Origin: an uncultured Collinsella sp.
GTDB lineage: Bacteria; Actinomycetota; Coriobacteriia; Coriobacteriales; Coriobacteriaceae
DNA length: 16,874 nucleotides
Direction of reading: 5' to 3'
NCBI GenBank assembly: GCA_902496275.1
Contig: CABVAC010000044.1
Coordinates: 1-16,874 of the forward strand
Position 1 is the first letter of the stretch. Each line of letters begins with the position of its first letter. The notes below the pieces were generated by a model. It was not told where the DNA came from. It worked only from the letters and a program-made list of their open reading frames with translations, and did no database searches. Shown here in pieces: positions 6,394 through 13,830 of the stretch. Made by a program: the position numbers and the translations under genes.

Positions 6394-6687
6394 ACATAAC
6401 CTTTCTCGTTTTGCTGTAGGTACAAGGATACGCCGCCGACCTGCCAAAAGACAGGACGAACGTCCCAATTGCAACAATGCAAACCCCAACGGCGGGCGAG
6501 ACGCGTCGCAACGGAAGTATGCGGGATCGTCGGCCCCGAGGCGGTTGCCCAATAAAATGTTTGGCTGCAAAACGGATTATAAGCTCGGTGGGCTTTTAAA
6601 AAGCGCTGTTCATGCGCGGGAGTGCTTGTCTTGCCGTGCGTATAATAGGGCAGGTAACGCCAAATAACGAGGCTCTGAGGGGATGCC
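6394..6687. other. 294-bp divergent intergenic region
   Basis: This gap separates the minus-strand membrane-protein gene from purF and must hold both promoters. It contains a small GGACG/CGTCC palindrome at 6454-6465 within the recurring motif GAACGTCCC, a TTGCA/TGCAA pair near 6469-6482, and the purF -10 box. No PurBox, purine riboswitch or small gene was recognised. Confidence 0.55.
6641..6646 (+). promoter_or_regulatory. Candidate -10 box for purF
   Basis: A perfect TATAAT lies 41 nt before the purF ATG. A matching -35 at 16-18 nt spacing is not evident (GGGAGT at that place), so another sigma or an activator may contribute, or the site may be weak. Confidence 0.5.
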
Positions 6688-8358
6688 ATGTCTCAAGAAA
6701 CCATCCACGCGGCCGAGCGCGCCGCGGGACAGGTGAAGACCATGTCGACGTATGATCCGGACTCCGACCAGCTGCATGAGGAATGCGGCATTTTTGGTGT
6801 GTGGGCGCCCGATCGCGACGTGGCTCGACTGACGTACTTTGGCCTGCGTGCACTGCAGCACCGCGGCCAGGAATCGGCGGGAATCGCCGTGGGTGACGGC
6901 GGCACGGTTATGGTTCGCAAGGACCTGGGCCTGCTCGACCGCGTGTTCTCCAACGCCGACCTGTCGACACTCTCCGGCCAGCTGGCCGTGGGCCACGTGC
7001 GCTATGGCACTGCCGGTGCCAAGAGCTGGGAAGCCTCGCAGCCGCATCTTTCTACCATCAACAGCGTCATTATCGCGCTTGCTCACAACGGCACTCTGGT
7101 CAACACCGACGAGCTGCGCCGCCAGCTGATCGAGCTGGGCGTGCCGTTCCTCTCCAATTCGGATTCCGAGGTCGCGACCAAGCTTATCGGCTACTTTACT
7201 CAGCGTACGGGCCATCTGCGCGAGGGCATTCGCAAGACCATGGAGCTCGTGCGCGGCGGCTACGCTATGACGCTCATCAACGAGCAGGCGCTCTACGCAT
7301 TCCGCGATCCGCACGGCATTCGCCCGCTCGTGCTGGGCAAGCTGGTGGACGAGGGTCTGGACCAGGCCGATGCCGCATCCGTTTCGCAGCTGCCCTCGCA
7401 GGACGGCGCCACGACGGTCGACGCCACCACCCATGTCACGCGCGCCGGCGGCTGGGTCGTTGCTTCTGAGACCTGCGCACTCGACATCGTGGGCGCCGAG
7501 TACGTCCGTGACGTCCGTCCTGGTGAGATTTTGCGCATCAGCGCCGAGGGTCTGGTATCCGAGCAGGGCGTGCCTGCCGCCGAAGAGCCCGCAAACTGCA
7601 TCTTTGAGCAGGTCTACTTTGCCCGCCCCGACTCCATTATGAACGGCAAGAGCGTTTACGCCTGCCGTTACGACATGGGTCGTCAGCTGGCACATGAGGA
7701 GCCCGTCGAGGCCGACCTGGTCATCGGCGTGCCCGACTCCGGCCTGCCGCCCGCGGAGGGGTATTCGCACGAGAGCGGTATTCCCTTTGGCGAGGGTCTT
7801 ATCAAGAACCGCTACGTGGGCCGTACGTTTATCGAGCCTACGCAGGAGCTGCGCGCCATGGGCGTGCGCATGAAGCTCAACCCGCTGCGCGACAACATCG
7901 AGGGCAAGCGCCTGGTCGTCATCGACGACTCCATCGTGCGCGGCACCACCATGGTGCAGCTCGTCAAGATGCTGCGCAACGCCGGCGCCAAGGAGATTCA
8001 TATCCGCATCAACTCGCCCGAGGTCATCTGGCCGTGCTTCTACGGTATCGATACCGACGTGCAGTCGCAGCTTATCAGCGCCAACAAGACGGTCGATGAG
8101 ATCTGCGAGTACATCGGCGCCGATTCGCTGGCCTTCCTTTCGGTCGAGGGCCTGCTGAAGGTCATGCCCAAGGGCGGTTACTGCGATGCGTGCTTTACCG
8201 GCCGCTACCCCGTGGCGATTCCCGAGAGCTTTGGCCGCGACAAGTTTATGGAGGGCTTTAAGCCCCGCAACCTGGATAAGCCGCTGCACGTTGACGACGA
8301 CGCCGTGGTCGAGAAATACGACGACCGCAGCTGGGAAGAGAAGCACGGCGAGGCCTAA
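6688..8358 (+). CDS. purF: Amidophosphoribosyltransferase (PurF), propeptide and [4Fe-4S] type
   Basis: PurF performs the first committed step of purine synthesis, making 5-phosphoribosylamine from PRPP and glutamine. The 556-residue product has an N-terminal Ntn glutaminase whose nucleophile Cys lies in EECGIFG at residue 33, so a propeptide must be removed. The C-terminal phosphoribosyltransferase has the PRPP loop VVIDDSIVRGTTM. Four Cys at the Bacillus-type Fe-S positions are present: ANCIFEQVYF, WPCFYGIDTD and the CDAC pair near the C terminus, so it should carry an oxygen-labile [4Fe-4S] cluster. A propeptide of 32 residues is longer than the 11 of B. subtilis; an internal ATG at 6742 behind CAGGTG would give 14. 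ATG 6688 is preferred for its GAGGGG ribosome site. purM and purN follow. Confidence 0.96.
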   Translation: MSQETIHAAERAAGQVKTMSTYDPDSDQLHEECGIFGVWAPDRDVARLTYFGLRALQHRGQESAGIAVGDGGTVMVRKDLGLLDRVFSNADLSTLSGQLAVGHVRYGTAGAKSWEASQPHLSTINSVIIALAHNGTLVNTDELRRQLIELGVPFLSNSDSEVATKLIGYFTQRTGHLREGIRKTMELVRGGYAMTLINEQALYAFRDPHGIRPLVLGKLVDEGLDQADAASVSQLPSQDGATTVDATTHVTRAGGWVVASETCALDIVGAEYVRDVRPGEILRISAEGLVSEQGVPAAEEPANCIFEQVYFARPDSIMNGKSVYACRYDMGRQLAHEEPVEADLVIGVPDSGLPPAEGYSHESGIPFGEGLIKNRYVGRTFIEPTQELRAMGVRMKLNPLRDNIEGKRLVVIDDSIVRGTTMVQLVKMLRNAGAKEIHIRINSPEVIWPCFYGIDTDVQSQLISANKTVDEICEYIGADSLAFLSVEGLLKVMPKGGYCDACFTGRYPVAIPESFGRDKFMEGFKPRNLDKPLHVDDDAVVEKYDDRSWEEKHGEA

Positions 8359-8420
8359 AGCCTGCCATGTGGGGATAGGTTTATTTTGGTAGGTTTTACC
8401 TGCTGTTTTGTTGATATGAC

Positions 8421-8491
8421 GGCGCGTGCTGTTATGGCGCGCGCCGAAATGAACGCAACTATGAGCACCGTTTGGCGCCCGCGCGGCGCCA
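8421..8491 (+). promoter_or_regulatory. Two GC-rich hairpins in the purF-purM gap
   Basis: The first stem pairs 8421-8430 with 8436-8445 (10 bp including two G-T pairs, loop GTTAT). The second pairs TGGCGCC at 8473-8479 with GGCGCCA at 8485-8491, ending 24 nt before the purM ATG. Neither has a U tract, so they look more like mRNA structure affecting stability or purM translation than terminators. The hairpins are seen; the role is inferred. Confidence 0.4.
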
Positions 8492-8515
8492 CGGTAGTGG
8501 GAGAGGAAGGCTCAG

Positions 8516-9619
8516 ATGAGCGACAGCAAGCATGTGACGTACGAGGACGCCGGCGTCGATACCGCCGAGGGCGGCCGCGCCGTCGACGCTATTAAGCAGA
8601 TGGTCAAGGACACCAACCGCCCCGAGGTCATCGGCGGCATCGGCGGCTTTGGTGGCCTGTTCTCGGCCGCCGCGCTTAAGGATATGGAAGACCCGATCCT
8701 GATCAGCGGCACCGACGGCGTGGGCACCAAGCTCGTGCTCGCCCAGATCATGGACCGTCACGAGACGGTGGGCCAGGACCTGGTCGCCATGTGCGTCAAT
8801 GACATTTTGGCTTCGGGCGCCGAGCCGCTGTTCTTCCTGGATTACGTTGCCATCGGTCACATTGAGGCCGAGCACATGGCAAAGATCATCAAGGGCGTGG
8901 CCGACGGCTGCAAGCTCGCGGGTTGCGCGCTCGTGGGCGGCGAGATGGCCGAGCACCCGGGCGTTATGGCTCCGGCCGACTACGACCTCGCTGGCTTTAC
9001 TGTGGGTGTTGTCGATCGTCCCAAGATGCTCGACCCCGCGAACGTTCGCCCCGGCGATGTGATCCTGGGCCTGCCTTCCACCGGCGTGCATTCCAACGGT
9101 TACTCGCTCGTGCGCAAGGTCATCGGTGTCGACGGCATCAAGCCGGGCACGCCCGAGGCCGCCGCTAAGGCCGAGGAGCTAAGCCGTCCGCTCGAGGAGC
9201 TCGGCGGTGCTTCGCTGGCCGACGCTCTCCTGGCCCCCACGCGCATCTACGTCAAGCCGATTCTGGAGCTGCTCCGTGGTGGCGCCAACGTTCATGCCAT
9301 TGCCCACATCACCGGCGGCGGTATTACCGAGAACCTCAACCGCGCGCTTGCCGACGACGTCGATGCCGTGGTCACTCGCAACGGCGCCGAGATGGGCTGG
9401 GACGTTCCGCCCGTCATCACTTACGTGTCGCGTCAGGCCGAGCTCGCGCCCAACGAGGCATGCAAGACCTTCAACATGGGCGTCGGCCTGTGCCTGATCG
9501 TCGCCCCCGAGGACGAGGCTGCCGTGGCCGAGGCCCTGGTCGCGCTGGGCGAGAAGCCGTTCCGCGTGGGTGAGTGCGTCGAGGGTTCCGGTAAGGTCGT
9601 GTACTCCGATGAGCGCTAA
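8516..9619 (+). CDS. purM: Phosphoribosylformylglycinamidine cyclo-ligase (AIR synthetase, PurM)
   Basis: This 367-residue enzyme closes FGAM to AIR with ATP in de novo purine synthesis. PurM hallmarks are GGIGGFGGLF near residues 38-47, the nucleotide-binding loop SGTDGVGTKL, GQDLVAMCVNDILASGAEPLFFLDY, LVGGEMAEHPGVM, and GVHSNGYSLVRKV. Length is close to the E. coli protein (345). A GAGAGGAAGG ribosome site lies just upstream of the ATG. It follows purF by 157 nt and its 3' end overlaps purN by 11 nt. Confidence 0.96.
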   Translation: MSDSKHVTYEDAGVDTAEGGRAVDAIKQMVKDTNRPEVIGGIGGFGGLFSAAALKDMEDPILISGTDGVGTKLVLAQIMDRHETVGQDLVAMCVNDILASGAEPLFFLDYVAIGHIEAEHMAKIIKGVADGCKLAGCALVGGEMAEHPGVMAPADYDLAGFTVGVVDRPKMLDPANVRPGDVILGLPSTGVHSNGYSLVRKVIGVDGIKPGTPEAAAKAEELSRPLEELGGASLADALLAPTRIYVKPILELLRGGANVHAIAHITGGGITENLNRALADDVDAVVTRNGAEMGWDVPPVITYVSRQAELAPNEACKTFNMGVGLCLIVAPEDEAAVAEALVALGEKPFRVGECVEGSGKVVYSDER

Positions 9620-10310
9620 CGAACAGATGGCTGCTGTCGAGAGCCTGGGCTTTGTGCCCTACACCCGTCCGACCGGCACCGATACGGCCGAGCCGCTCAA
9701 GATCGGTGTGCTCATCAGCGGTTCGGGTACCAACCTGCAAGCGCTGATCGATCTGATCGCCGCCGGCAAGCTCAACGCTTCGATTGAGCTTGTGGTGTCG
9801 AGCCGTCCTTCGGCTAAGGGTTTGCAGCGCGCTGAGCGCGCGGGCATCCAGACGCTCACACTGTCCAAGGATGTCTATGCCGACCCTATTGCCGCCGACG
9901 AGATCATCGCGCACGAGCTTCTCGAGCGCGGCTGCGAGTATGTGGCCATGGCTGGCTACATGCGCATGGTGCATACGCCGCTGCTGGCGGCGTTTCCCAA
10001 CCGCGTGGTCAACTTGCATCCGGCGCTGCTGCCGAGCTTTACCGGCGCGCATGCGATCGACGACGCGTTTGCGCGCGGCGTCAAGGTAACTGGCGTGACC
10101 GTGCATTTTGCCAACGAGATCTACGACAACGGCCCCATCATCGCCCAGCGCGCGCTGGCTGTCGAGGAAGGTTGGGATGTCGACACGCTCGAGGAGCACA
10201 TCCACGCGATTGAGCACGTGTTGTATCCCGAGGTCGTGCAGATGCTCGCCGACGGCCGCGTCCACGTGCTGGAGAGCGGCAAGGTCGCAATTGACGCGCC
10301 TCGCGGCTAG
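9609..10310 (+). CDS. purN: Phosphoribosylglycinamide formyltransferase (GAR transformylase, PurN)
   Basis: PurN transfers a formyl group from 10-formyltetrahydrofolate to GAR. The 233-residue product shows IGVLISGSGTNLQALID, the catalytic Asn and His in VNLHPALLPSFTG, the His of GAHAIDDAF and the catalytic Asp in YDNGPIIAQ. About 30 residues precede the first core strand, an extension not found in E. coli PurN. ATG 9609 overlaps the purM end by 11 nt, which implies coupled translation; the next ATG at 9627 has no ribosome site. An upstream start at 9570 would extend into purM and is less likely. Confidence 0.94.
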   Translation: MSANEQMAAVESLGFVPYTRPTGTDTAEPLKIGVLISGSGTNLQALIDLIAAGKLNASIELVVSSRPSAKGLQRAERAGIQTLTLSKDVYADPIAADEIIAHELLERGCEYVAMAGYMRMVHTPLLAAFPNRVVNLHPALLPSFTGAHAIDDAFARGVKVTGVTVHFANEIYDNGPIIAQRALAVEEGWDVDTLEEHIHAIEHVLYPEVVQMLADGRVHVLESGKVAIDAPRG

Positions 10311-10342
10311 CGGCGCACAGTACAATTTAGCCGAGTAGTCAG

Positions 10343-10385
10343 GGTGGTCATTGGCGCCAAGGCGCGCGTGGCCACCTTTTGTTTT
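10343..10385 (+). terminator. Terminator after purN
   Basis: GGTGGTCA at 10343-10350 pairs with TGGCCACC at 10369-10376 (8 bp with one G-T pair), with an inner GCGCC/GGCGC stem, followed by TTTTGTTTT. It lies 33 nt after purN and should end the purF-purM-purN transcript. Confidence 0.88.
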
Positions 10386-10397
10386 GGGTAGTCATCG

Positions 10398-10435
10398 GGG
10401 ACGGTCTTTAACGACTGGTCATTCAAGAACGTCCC
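10398..10435. repeat. REP-like hairpin with GGGACG/CGTCCC ends
   Basis: A 38-nt symmetric hairpin pairs GGGACG, TCTT and GAC with GTC, AAGA and CGTCCC, separated by a 1-nt mismatch and a 4-nt internal loop on each side. It holds GAACGTCCC, also found at 6458 and 10968. It lies between the purN terminator and the EIIA gene, whose ribosome site starts about 14 nt later. Confidence 0.6.
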
Positions 10436-10462
10436 AGGTGACTAGGTGAGAGAGGTGAGCGC

Positions 10463-10927
10463 ATGGCGGATAACGAAGCGCTGTTTACGCCTGAGCTGGT
10501 GTTTTTTGATTGGGAGTGCGCAACGCCGGATGAGGTGTTTGCGCGGCTCGAGGGCGAGCTTGCACCACGTGGCTACATTGCCGACGGTTGGCTCGACGCC
10601 GTTCGCACGCGCGAGGACGCCTATCCCACGGGTCTCGCTATGCCGGCGGCCAACATCGCCATCCCACATAACGATCCGGGATTTGTGGCCAAGCCCTATA
10701 TCGCGGTGGTAAAGCCCGCCGCACCTGTGACGTTCAACGCGATGGCGGGCATGGGCGCCCCGGTGCCGTCGCAGATCATCATCAATCTGGGCATTGCTGA
10801 GCCGGGCGGCCAGGTTGAGGCCCTGCAGGCGCTTATGAATATCTTTATGGATGCCGACGCTGCAGCCGATGTACTCGGCCAGACCACGCCGCAGGGCATG
10901 GTCGACGCCATCCGTCGACACTTTTAA
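10463..10927 (+). CDS. Stand-alone PTS sugar transporter subunit IIA (fructose/mannitol-galactitol type)
   Basis: The 154-residue cytoplasmic domain fits the PTS EIIA-2 family, which passes phosphate from HPr to an EIIB. The phosphorylated His is probably His69 in IAIPHNDP, and the surrounding PTGLAMPAANIAIPH and C-terminal LQALMNIFMDADAAADVL fit GatA/FruA-like EIIA proteins. No EIIB or EIIC gene is adjacent, so it may serve a PTS encoded elsewhere or have a regulatory role. GAGAGG lies just upstream of the ATG. The gene is flanked on both sides by REP-like palindromes. Confidence 0.85.
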   Translation: MADNEALFTPELVFFDWECATPDEVFARLEGELAPRGYIADGWLDAVRTREDAYPTGLAMPAANIAIPHNDPGFVAKPYIAVVKPAAPVTFNAMAGMGAPVPSQIIINLGIAEPGGQVEALQALMNIFMDADAAADVLGQTTPQGMVDAIRRHF

Positions 10928-11046
10928 GGCCGGCACTGGGGACCGTCCCTAACCGCCGGCAGAAAAGGAACGTCCCTAACTGCCAACTGCCAGACCTGTC
11001 CCCTTTGCACCAAAATGGTGCAGATTAACCTGTCCCCAATGCACCA
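10928..11046. repeat. Cluster of REP-like motifs between the EIIA and foldase genes
   Basis: The stretch begins with GCCGGC repeats (10929-10934 and 10955-10960) around GGGAC-C-GTCCC, continues with GAACGTCCC (10968-10976), then a TGCACCA/TGGTGCA hairpin (11006-11022) between two direct copies of ACCTGTCCCC (10994-11003 and 11028-11037). ACCTGTCCCC is the complement of the GGGGACAGG motif elsewhere in the window. It looks like several degenerate repeat units in tandem. No coding sequence is evident here. Confidence 0.65.
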
Positions 11047-11113
11047 AGCGTGCCGCGGGGGCCGCGTTGTGACACAATGGCGTTTGTTCGATTCGTTATG
11101 CGAAAGGCCAACT

Positions 11114-12334
11114 ATGGCAAACAAGAAAAAGAACTCCGAGGCCGCGCCGACGCCCGAGCAGCAGGCTCGCGCTGCCTCCAGCTCTCGCAAGAAGCAGCGC
11201 AAGACGTACGTGTCTAAGACCGTCAAGATCGTTCTGGTGGTCATCGGCGTGCTGGCGATGCTGCTTTCCGTCTCGGCGATGGCGTGCTCCGGCCTTATGT
11301 CGCAGGCTGAGGACACCTCGGGCTACAAGCTGACTGGCGGTGTTGCTGCTACTATCAACGGCACCAACCTCACCGAGGACACCGTGACCAAGCAGATCAT
11401 GAGCATGCGTACGTCCTACGGCTACACCAAGGACAAGGACTGGGCGCAGTACCTGGTCGATAACGACCTCACGCCCAAGAAGTATCGCAAGCAGCTCATC
11501 GACTCCTACACGCAGCAGATTCTGCTTCAGCAAGCGCAGAAGGAAAACGGCGTGACCGTCTCGGACGAGGAGGTCGAGAAGGCCTGGAAGGACGCCTGCA
11601 AGAGTGCCGGCGGCGCCAAGGCTTTTAAGAAGACGCTTAAGACCTATGGCTACAACGAGGACACCTACAAGGACTCGCTCAAGGAGAGCCTGGCGCAGCA
11701 GAAACTCAAGGATGCGGTAGCACCTACGAGCAAGCCCAAGGACAGCGAGATTGTCGATTACATCAACGAGAACCTGTCCAACTACAATGACGCTCGTCGC
11801 TCGTCGAATATTCTGATCAAGGTCGATTCCGACGCTTCCGACGAGGACAAGGCCGCCGCCAAGGCCAAGGCGCAGGAGTGCCTGGACAAGATCAACTCCG
11901 GCGAGCTGAGCTTTGAGGACGCCGTGAAGCAGTACTCCGACGATACCGGCTCCAAGGATAAGAAGGGCGATGTGGGCTGGGACAAGCTCACCACCTTCGT
12001 CGACAGCTACCAGGCGGCGCTCGAGGGGCTCAACAAGGGCGATGTGAGCGACGTCGTCGAGTCGACCTATGGTTACCACATCATCAAGTGCACCGACTAC
12101 TTCCATGTCGATAATCAGGTCGATGACATTAAGCAGGTGCCCAAGGACATCAAGAAGTACGTCTCCAACGTGGTGAAGACGCAGGCGGCAAGCACTGCGT
12201 ACAGCGAGTGGCTGGAGCAGTACAAGAAGGACGCCGACATCACCGTTAACCCCATGCCCAAGGACGTGCCGTACAACGTCAGCCTGAAGGGCGTCACCAA
12301 GAGTTCGACCGACGATTCGTCGACGACTGAGTAA
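11114..12334 (+). CDS. Membrane-anchored parvulin-type peptidylprolyl isomerase (PrsA/SurA-like foldase)
   Basis: The 406-residue protein likely helps exported proteins fold outside the membrane. A basic, Ala-rich cytoplasmic start (1-35) is followed by a hydrophobic helix (36-58, KTVKIVLVVIGVLAMLLSV). The SurA/PrsA-type N-terminal region spans about 75-215, and a parvulin rotamase domain about 225-330 contains SSNILIKV, LSFEDAVKQYSDD, GDVGW and YGYHIIK. The tail (380-406) is Ser/Thr rich. Cys58 follows SAMA, a poor lipobox, so a membrane helix anchor rather than a lipoprotein is equally possible. ATG 11114 follows CGAAAGG; the longer frame to 11015 would run through the repeat cluster. YqeY follows after 54 nt. 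Confidence 0.88.
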   Translation: MANKKKNSEAAPTPEQQARAASSSRKKQRKTYVSKTVKIVLVVIGVLAMLLSVSAMACSGLMSQAEDTSGYKLTGGVAATINGTNLTEDTVTKQIMSMRTSYGYTKDKDWAQYLVDNDLTPKKYRKQLIDSYTQQILLQQAQKENGVTVSDEEVEKAWKDACKSAGGAKAFKKTLKTYGYNEDTYKDSLKESLAQQKLKDAVAPTSKPKDSEIVDYINENLSNYNDARRSSNILIKVDSDASDEDKAAAKAKAQECLDKINSGELSFEDAVKQYSDDTGSKDKKGDVGWDKLTTFVDSYQAALEGLNKGDVSDVVESTYGYHIIKCTDYFHVDNQVDDIKQVPKDIKKYVSNVVKTQAASTAYSEWLEQYKKDADITVNPMPKDVPYNVSLKGVTKSSTDDSSTTE

Positions 12335-12388
12335 TCATGGGGCGGCGCTCGTATGAGTTCCGCCCACGCCATTAGAGAGGATTTGCAG

Positions 12389-12832
12389 ATGACCAACGAA
12401 GAACTGCAGAAGGAAATGATCGCGGCCATGAAGGCCAAGGACAAGGTTCGCCTGTCCATCATTCGCCAGGTTAAGGCCGAGGTGAAGAATATCGAGGTCA
12501 ACGAGCGCCGCGATGTGACCGAGGAAGACGTCAACAGCATGATCAAGCGTCTGATCAAGCAGACGAGCGAGACGCTGGAGATGTCCATCAAGGCCGGCAC
12601 CGACCAAGAGCGTACCGACAACCTGACCGAGCAGGTCAAGATTCTGGAGAGCCTGCTGCCCGCGCAGGTTTCGGGCGAGGAGCTCGAGGCCCTGATTGAG
12701 CAGGTCATCGCCGAGCTGGGCGCCACGTCCAAGAAGCAGATGGGCCAGGTCATGGGAGCACTCGGCAAGGCCACCGGCGGCAACTTCGATAAGCCTGCGG
12801 CTGCCAAGATTGTTGGCGCAAAGCTTGCGTAA
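12389..12832 (+). CDS. yqeY: GatB/YqeY domain protein
   Basis: The 147-residue protein matches YqeY, a small soluble family sharing the C-terminal tail domain of GatB, the tRNA-dependent amidotransferase subunit; its cellular role is not well defined. Signature parts are the start TNEELQKEMIAAMKAKDKVRLSIIRQVKAEVKN, then NERRDVTEEDV, ILESLLPAQVS and the C-terminal KKQMGQVMGALGKATGGNFDKPAAAKIVGAKL. GAGAGG lies 8-9 nt before ATG 12389, preferred over the in-frame start 12 codons upstream. A terminator follows. Confidence 0.92.
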   Translation: MTNEELQKEMIAAMKAKDKVRLSIIRQVKAEVKNIEVNERRDVTEEDVNSMIKRLIKQTSETLEMSIKAGTDQERTDNLTEQVKILESLLPAQVSGEELEALIEQVIAELGATSKKQMGQVMGALGKATGGNFDKPAAAKIVGAKLA

Positions 12833-12862
12833 GGGCCGAGCGGTACATAGTTGATGTTGAGG

Positions 12863-12894
12863 GGGGCGTGGCCGTCATGGTCGCGCCCCTTTTT
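12863..12894 (+). terminator. Terminator after yqeY
   Basis: An 11-bp stem with two G-T pairs (12863-12873 with 12879-12889) closes a GTCAT loop and is followed by TTTTT. It lies 30 nt downstream of yqeY and probably ends the foldase-yqeY transcript. Confidence 0.9.
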
Positions 12895-12903
12895 GCTGGG
12901 CTA

Positions 12904-12978
12904 GGCGCTCATTGGGGACAGGCTTAAATGAGTACCCAATGAGCGGGCACTCATTTAAGCCTGTCCCCAATGAGTGCC
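12904..12978. repeat. Near-perfect long palindrome carrying GGGGACAGGC (REP-like)
   Basis: Arms 12910-12933 and 12949-12972 are perfect complements over 24 bp, extendable outward by about five more pairs to 12905/12977 with one wobble. The 15-nt loop repeats CCAATGAG, which also flanks the right arm. GGGGACAGGC occurs in both orientations. There is no U tract. It lies between the yqeY terminator and the ABC-importer promoter. Confidence 0.82.
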
Positions 12979-13049
12979 GACGAGCAGGTGGAAGGTTGCG
13001 GGTTCTTTACGGGAATGTAGTGTGGGCTGCGGAAACGCGGTTCTTTCCG

Positions 13050-13055
13050 TACAAT
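13050..13055 (+). promoter_or_regulatory. Candidate -10 box for the amino-acid ABC operon
   Basis: TACAAT lies 35 nt before the start of the ATPase gene and one base from consensus. No convincing -35 element is visible at normal spacing. Confidence 0.42.
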
Positions 13056-13090
13056 AGTTCAACTCGTGTAAACGCAGGGAAGGGACATTC

Positions 13091-13822
13091 ATGGCAGACA
13101 TGATCGAGATCAAGCATCTCAACAAGTACTTTGGCGACCTGCATGTGCTCAAAGATATCAATCTCACCGTCAAGCGCGGCGAGAAGCTCGTGATGATCGG
13201 GCCTTCCGGCTCGGGTAAGTCGACGCTCATCCGTTGCGTCGATTATCTGGAGGAGCCCACGTCGGGCGAGGTCGTCATCGACGGTACGCCGCTCACAAAA
13301 AAGAATCACCTGGAGATGGCTCGCAAGTATAGTTCCATGGTGTTTCAGCAGTTCAACCTGTATCCCAACATGACGGTGCTGGGCAACCTGACGCTCGCGC
13401 CCATCAAACTGCAAAAGAAGAGCAAGGAGGAGGCGACCGAGATCGCCATCGCCGCGCTCAAGCGCGTCGGCATGGCGCATAAGGCCGGCGAGTATCCGCA
13501 GAATCTCTCGGGCGGTCAGCAGCAACGCATCGCCATCGCCCGTGCCCTGTGCACCAAGCAGCCCATCATCCTGTTTGACGAACCGACCTCGGCGCTCGAC
13601 CCCGAGATGGTCCAGGAAGTCCTGGACGTTATGATTGAGCTCGCGCAGGAGGACATCACCATGATCTGCGTGACGCACGAGATGGGCTTTGCGCGCCAGG
13701 TGGCCGACCGCGTCATCTTTATGGAGGACGGCCGTATCCTGGAGGAGGGCACGCCCGAGCACTTCTTCGATAACCCCGAGAACCCGCGCTGCCGTGAGTT
13801 CCTGTCCAAGATTCTGCACTAG
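13091..13822 (+). CDS. glnQ: Polar amino-acid ABC transporter ATP-binding protein (GlnQ/GltL type)
   Basis: This 243-residue cytoplasmic ATPase powers the importer encoded by the next genes. All ABC motifs are intact: Walker A GPSGSGKST (37-45), Q-loop VFQQFNLYPNMTVLGNL, signature LSGGQQQR, Walker B ILFDEPTSALDPEM and the H-loop VTHEM. Size and the N-terminal IEIKHLNKYFGDLHVLKDINL fit the polar amino-acid (PAAT) family. AGGGAAGGGAC precedes the ATG. The binding-protein gene follows within 10 nt. The gene symbol is by family resemblance only; the transported amino acid is not proven. Confidence 0.93.
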   Translation: MADMIEIKHLNKYFGDLHVLKDINLTVKRGEKLVMIGPSGSGKSTLIRCVDYLEEPTSGEVVIDGTPLTKKNHLEMARKYSSMVFQQFNLYPNMTVLGNLTLAPIKLQKKSKEEATEIAIAALKRVGMAHKAGEYPQNLSGGQQQRIAIARALCTKQPIILFDEPTSALDPEMVQEVLDVMIELAQEDITMICVTHEMGFARQVADRVIFMEDGRILEEGTPEHFFDNPENPRCREFLSKILH

Positions 13823-13830
13823 GCGCGGTG

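Noticed and set aside
6394..6570. Upstream extension of the minus-strand membrane protein
   Set aside because: ATG 6393 has a good ribosome site and directly precedes the membrane domain; the extra residues look non-coding and would cover promoter space.
6610..8346. Long antisense open frame opposite purF
   Set aside because: It mirrors the purF codon pattern, has no ribosome site, and its His/Val/Leu-rich product looks like a shadow frame.
10928..11046. CRISPR array suggested by repeated motifs
   Set aside because: Repeats are short, irregularly spaced and in both orientations, with no uniform spacers and no cas genes.
11096..12106. Antisense frame opposite the foldase gene, hydrophobic
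   Set aside because: The Leu/Val richness is the complement of Lys/Asp/Glu-rich coding sequence, not true membrane helices.
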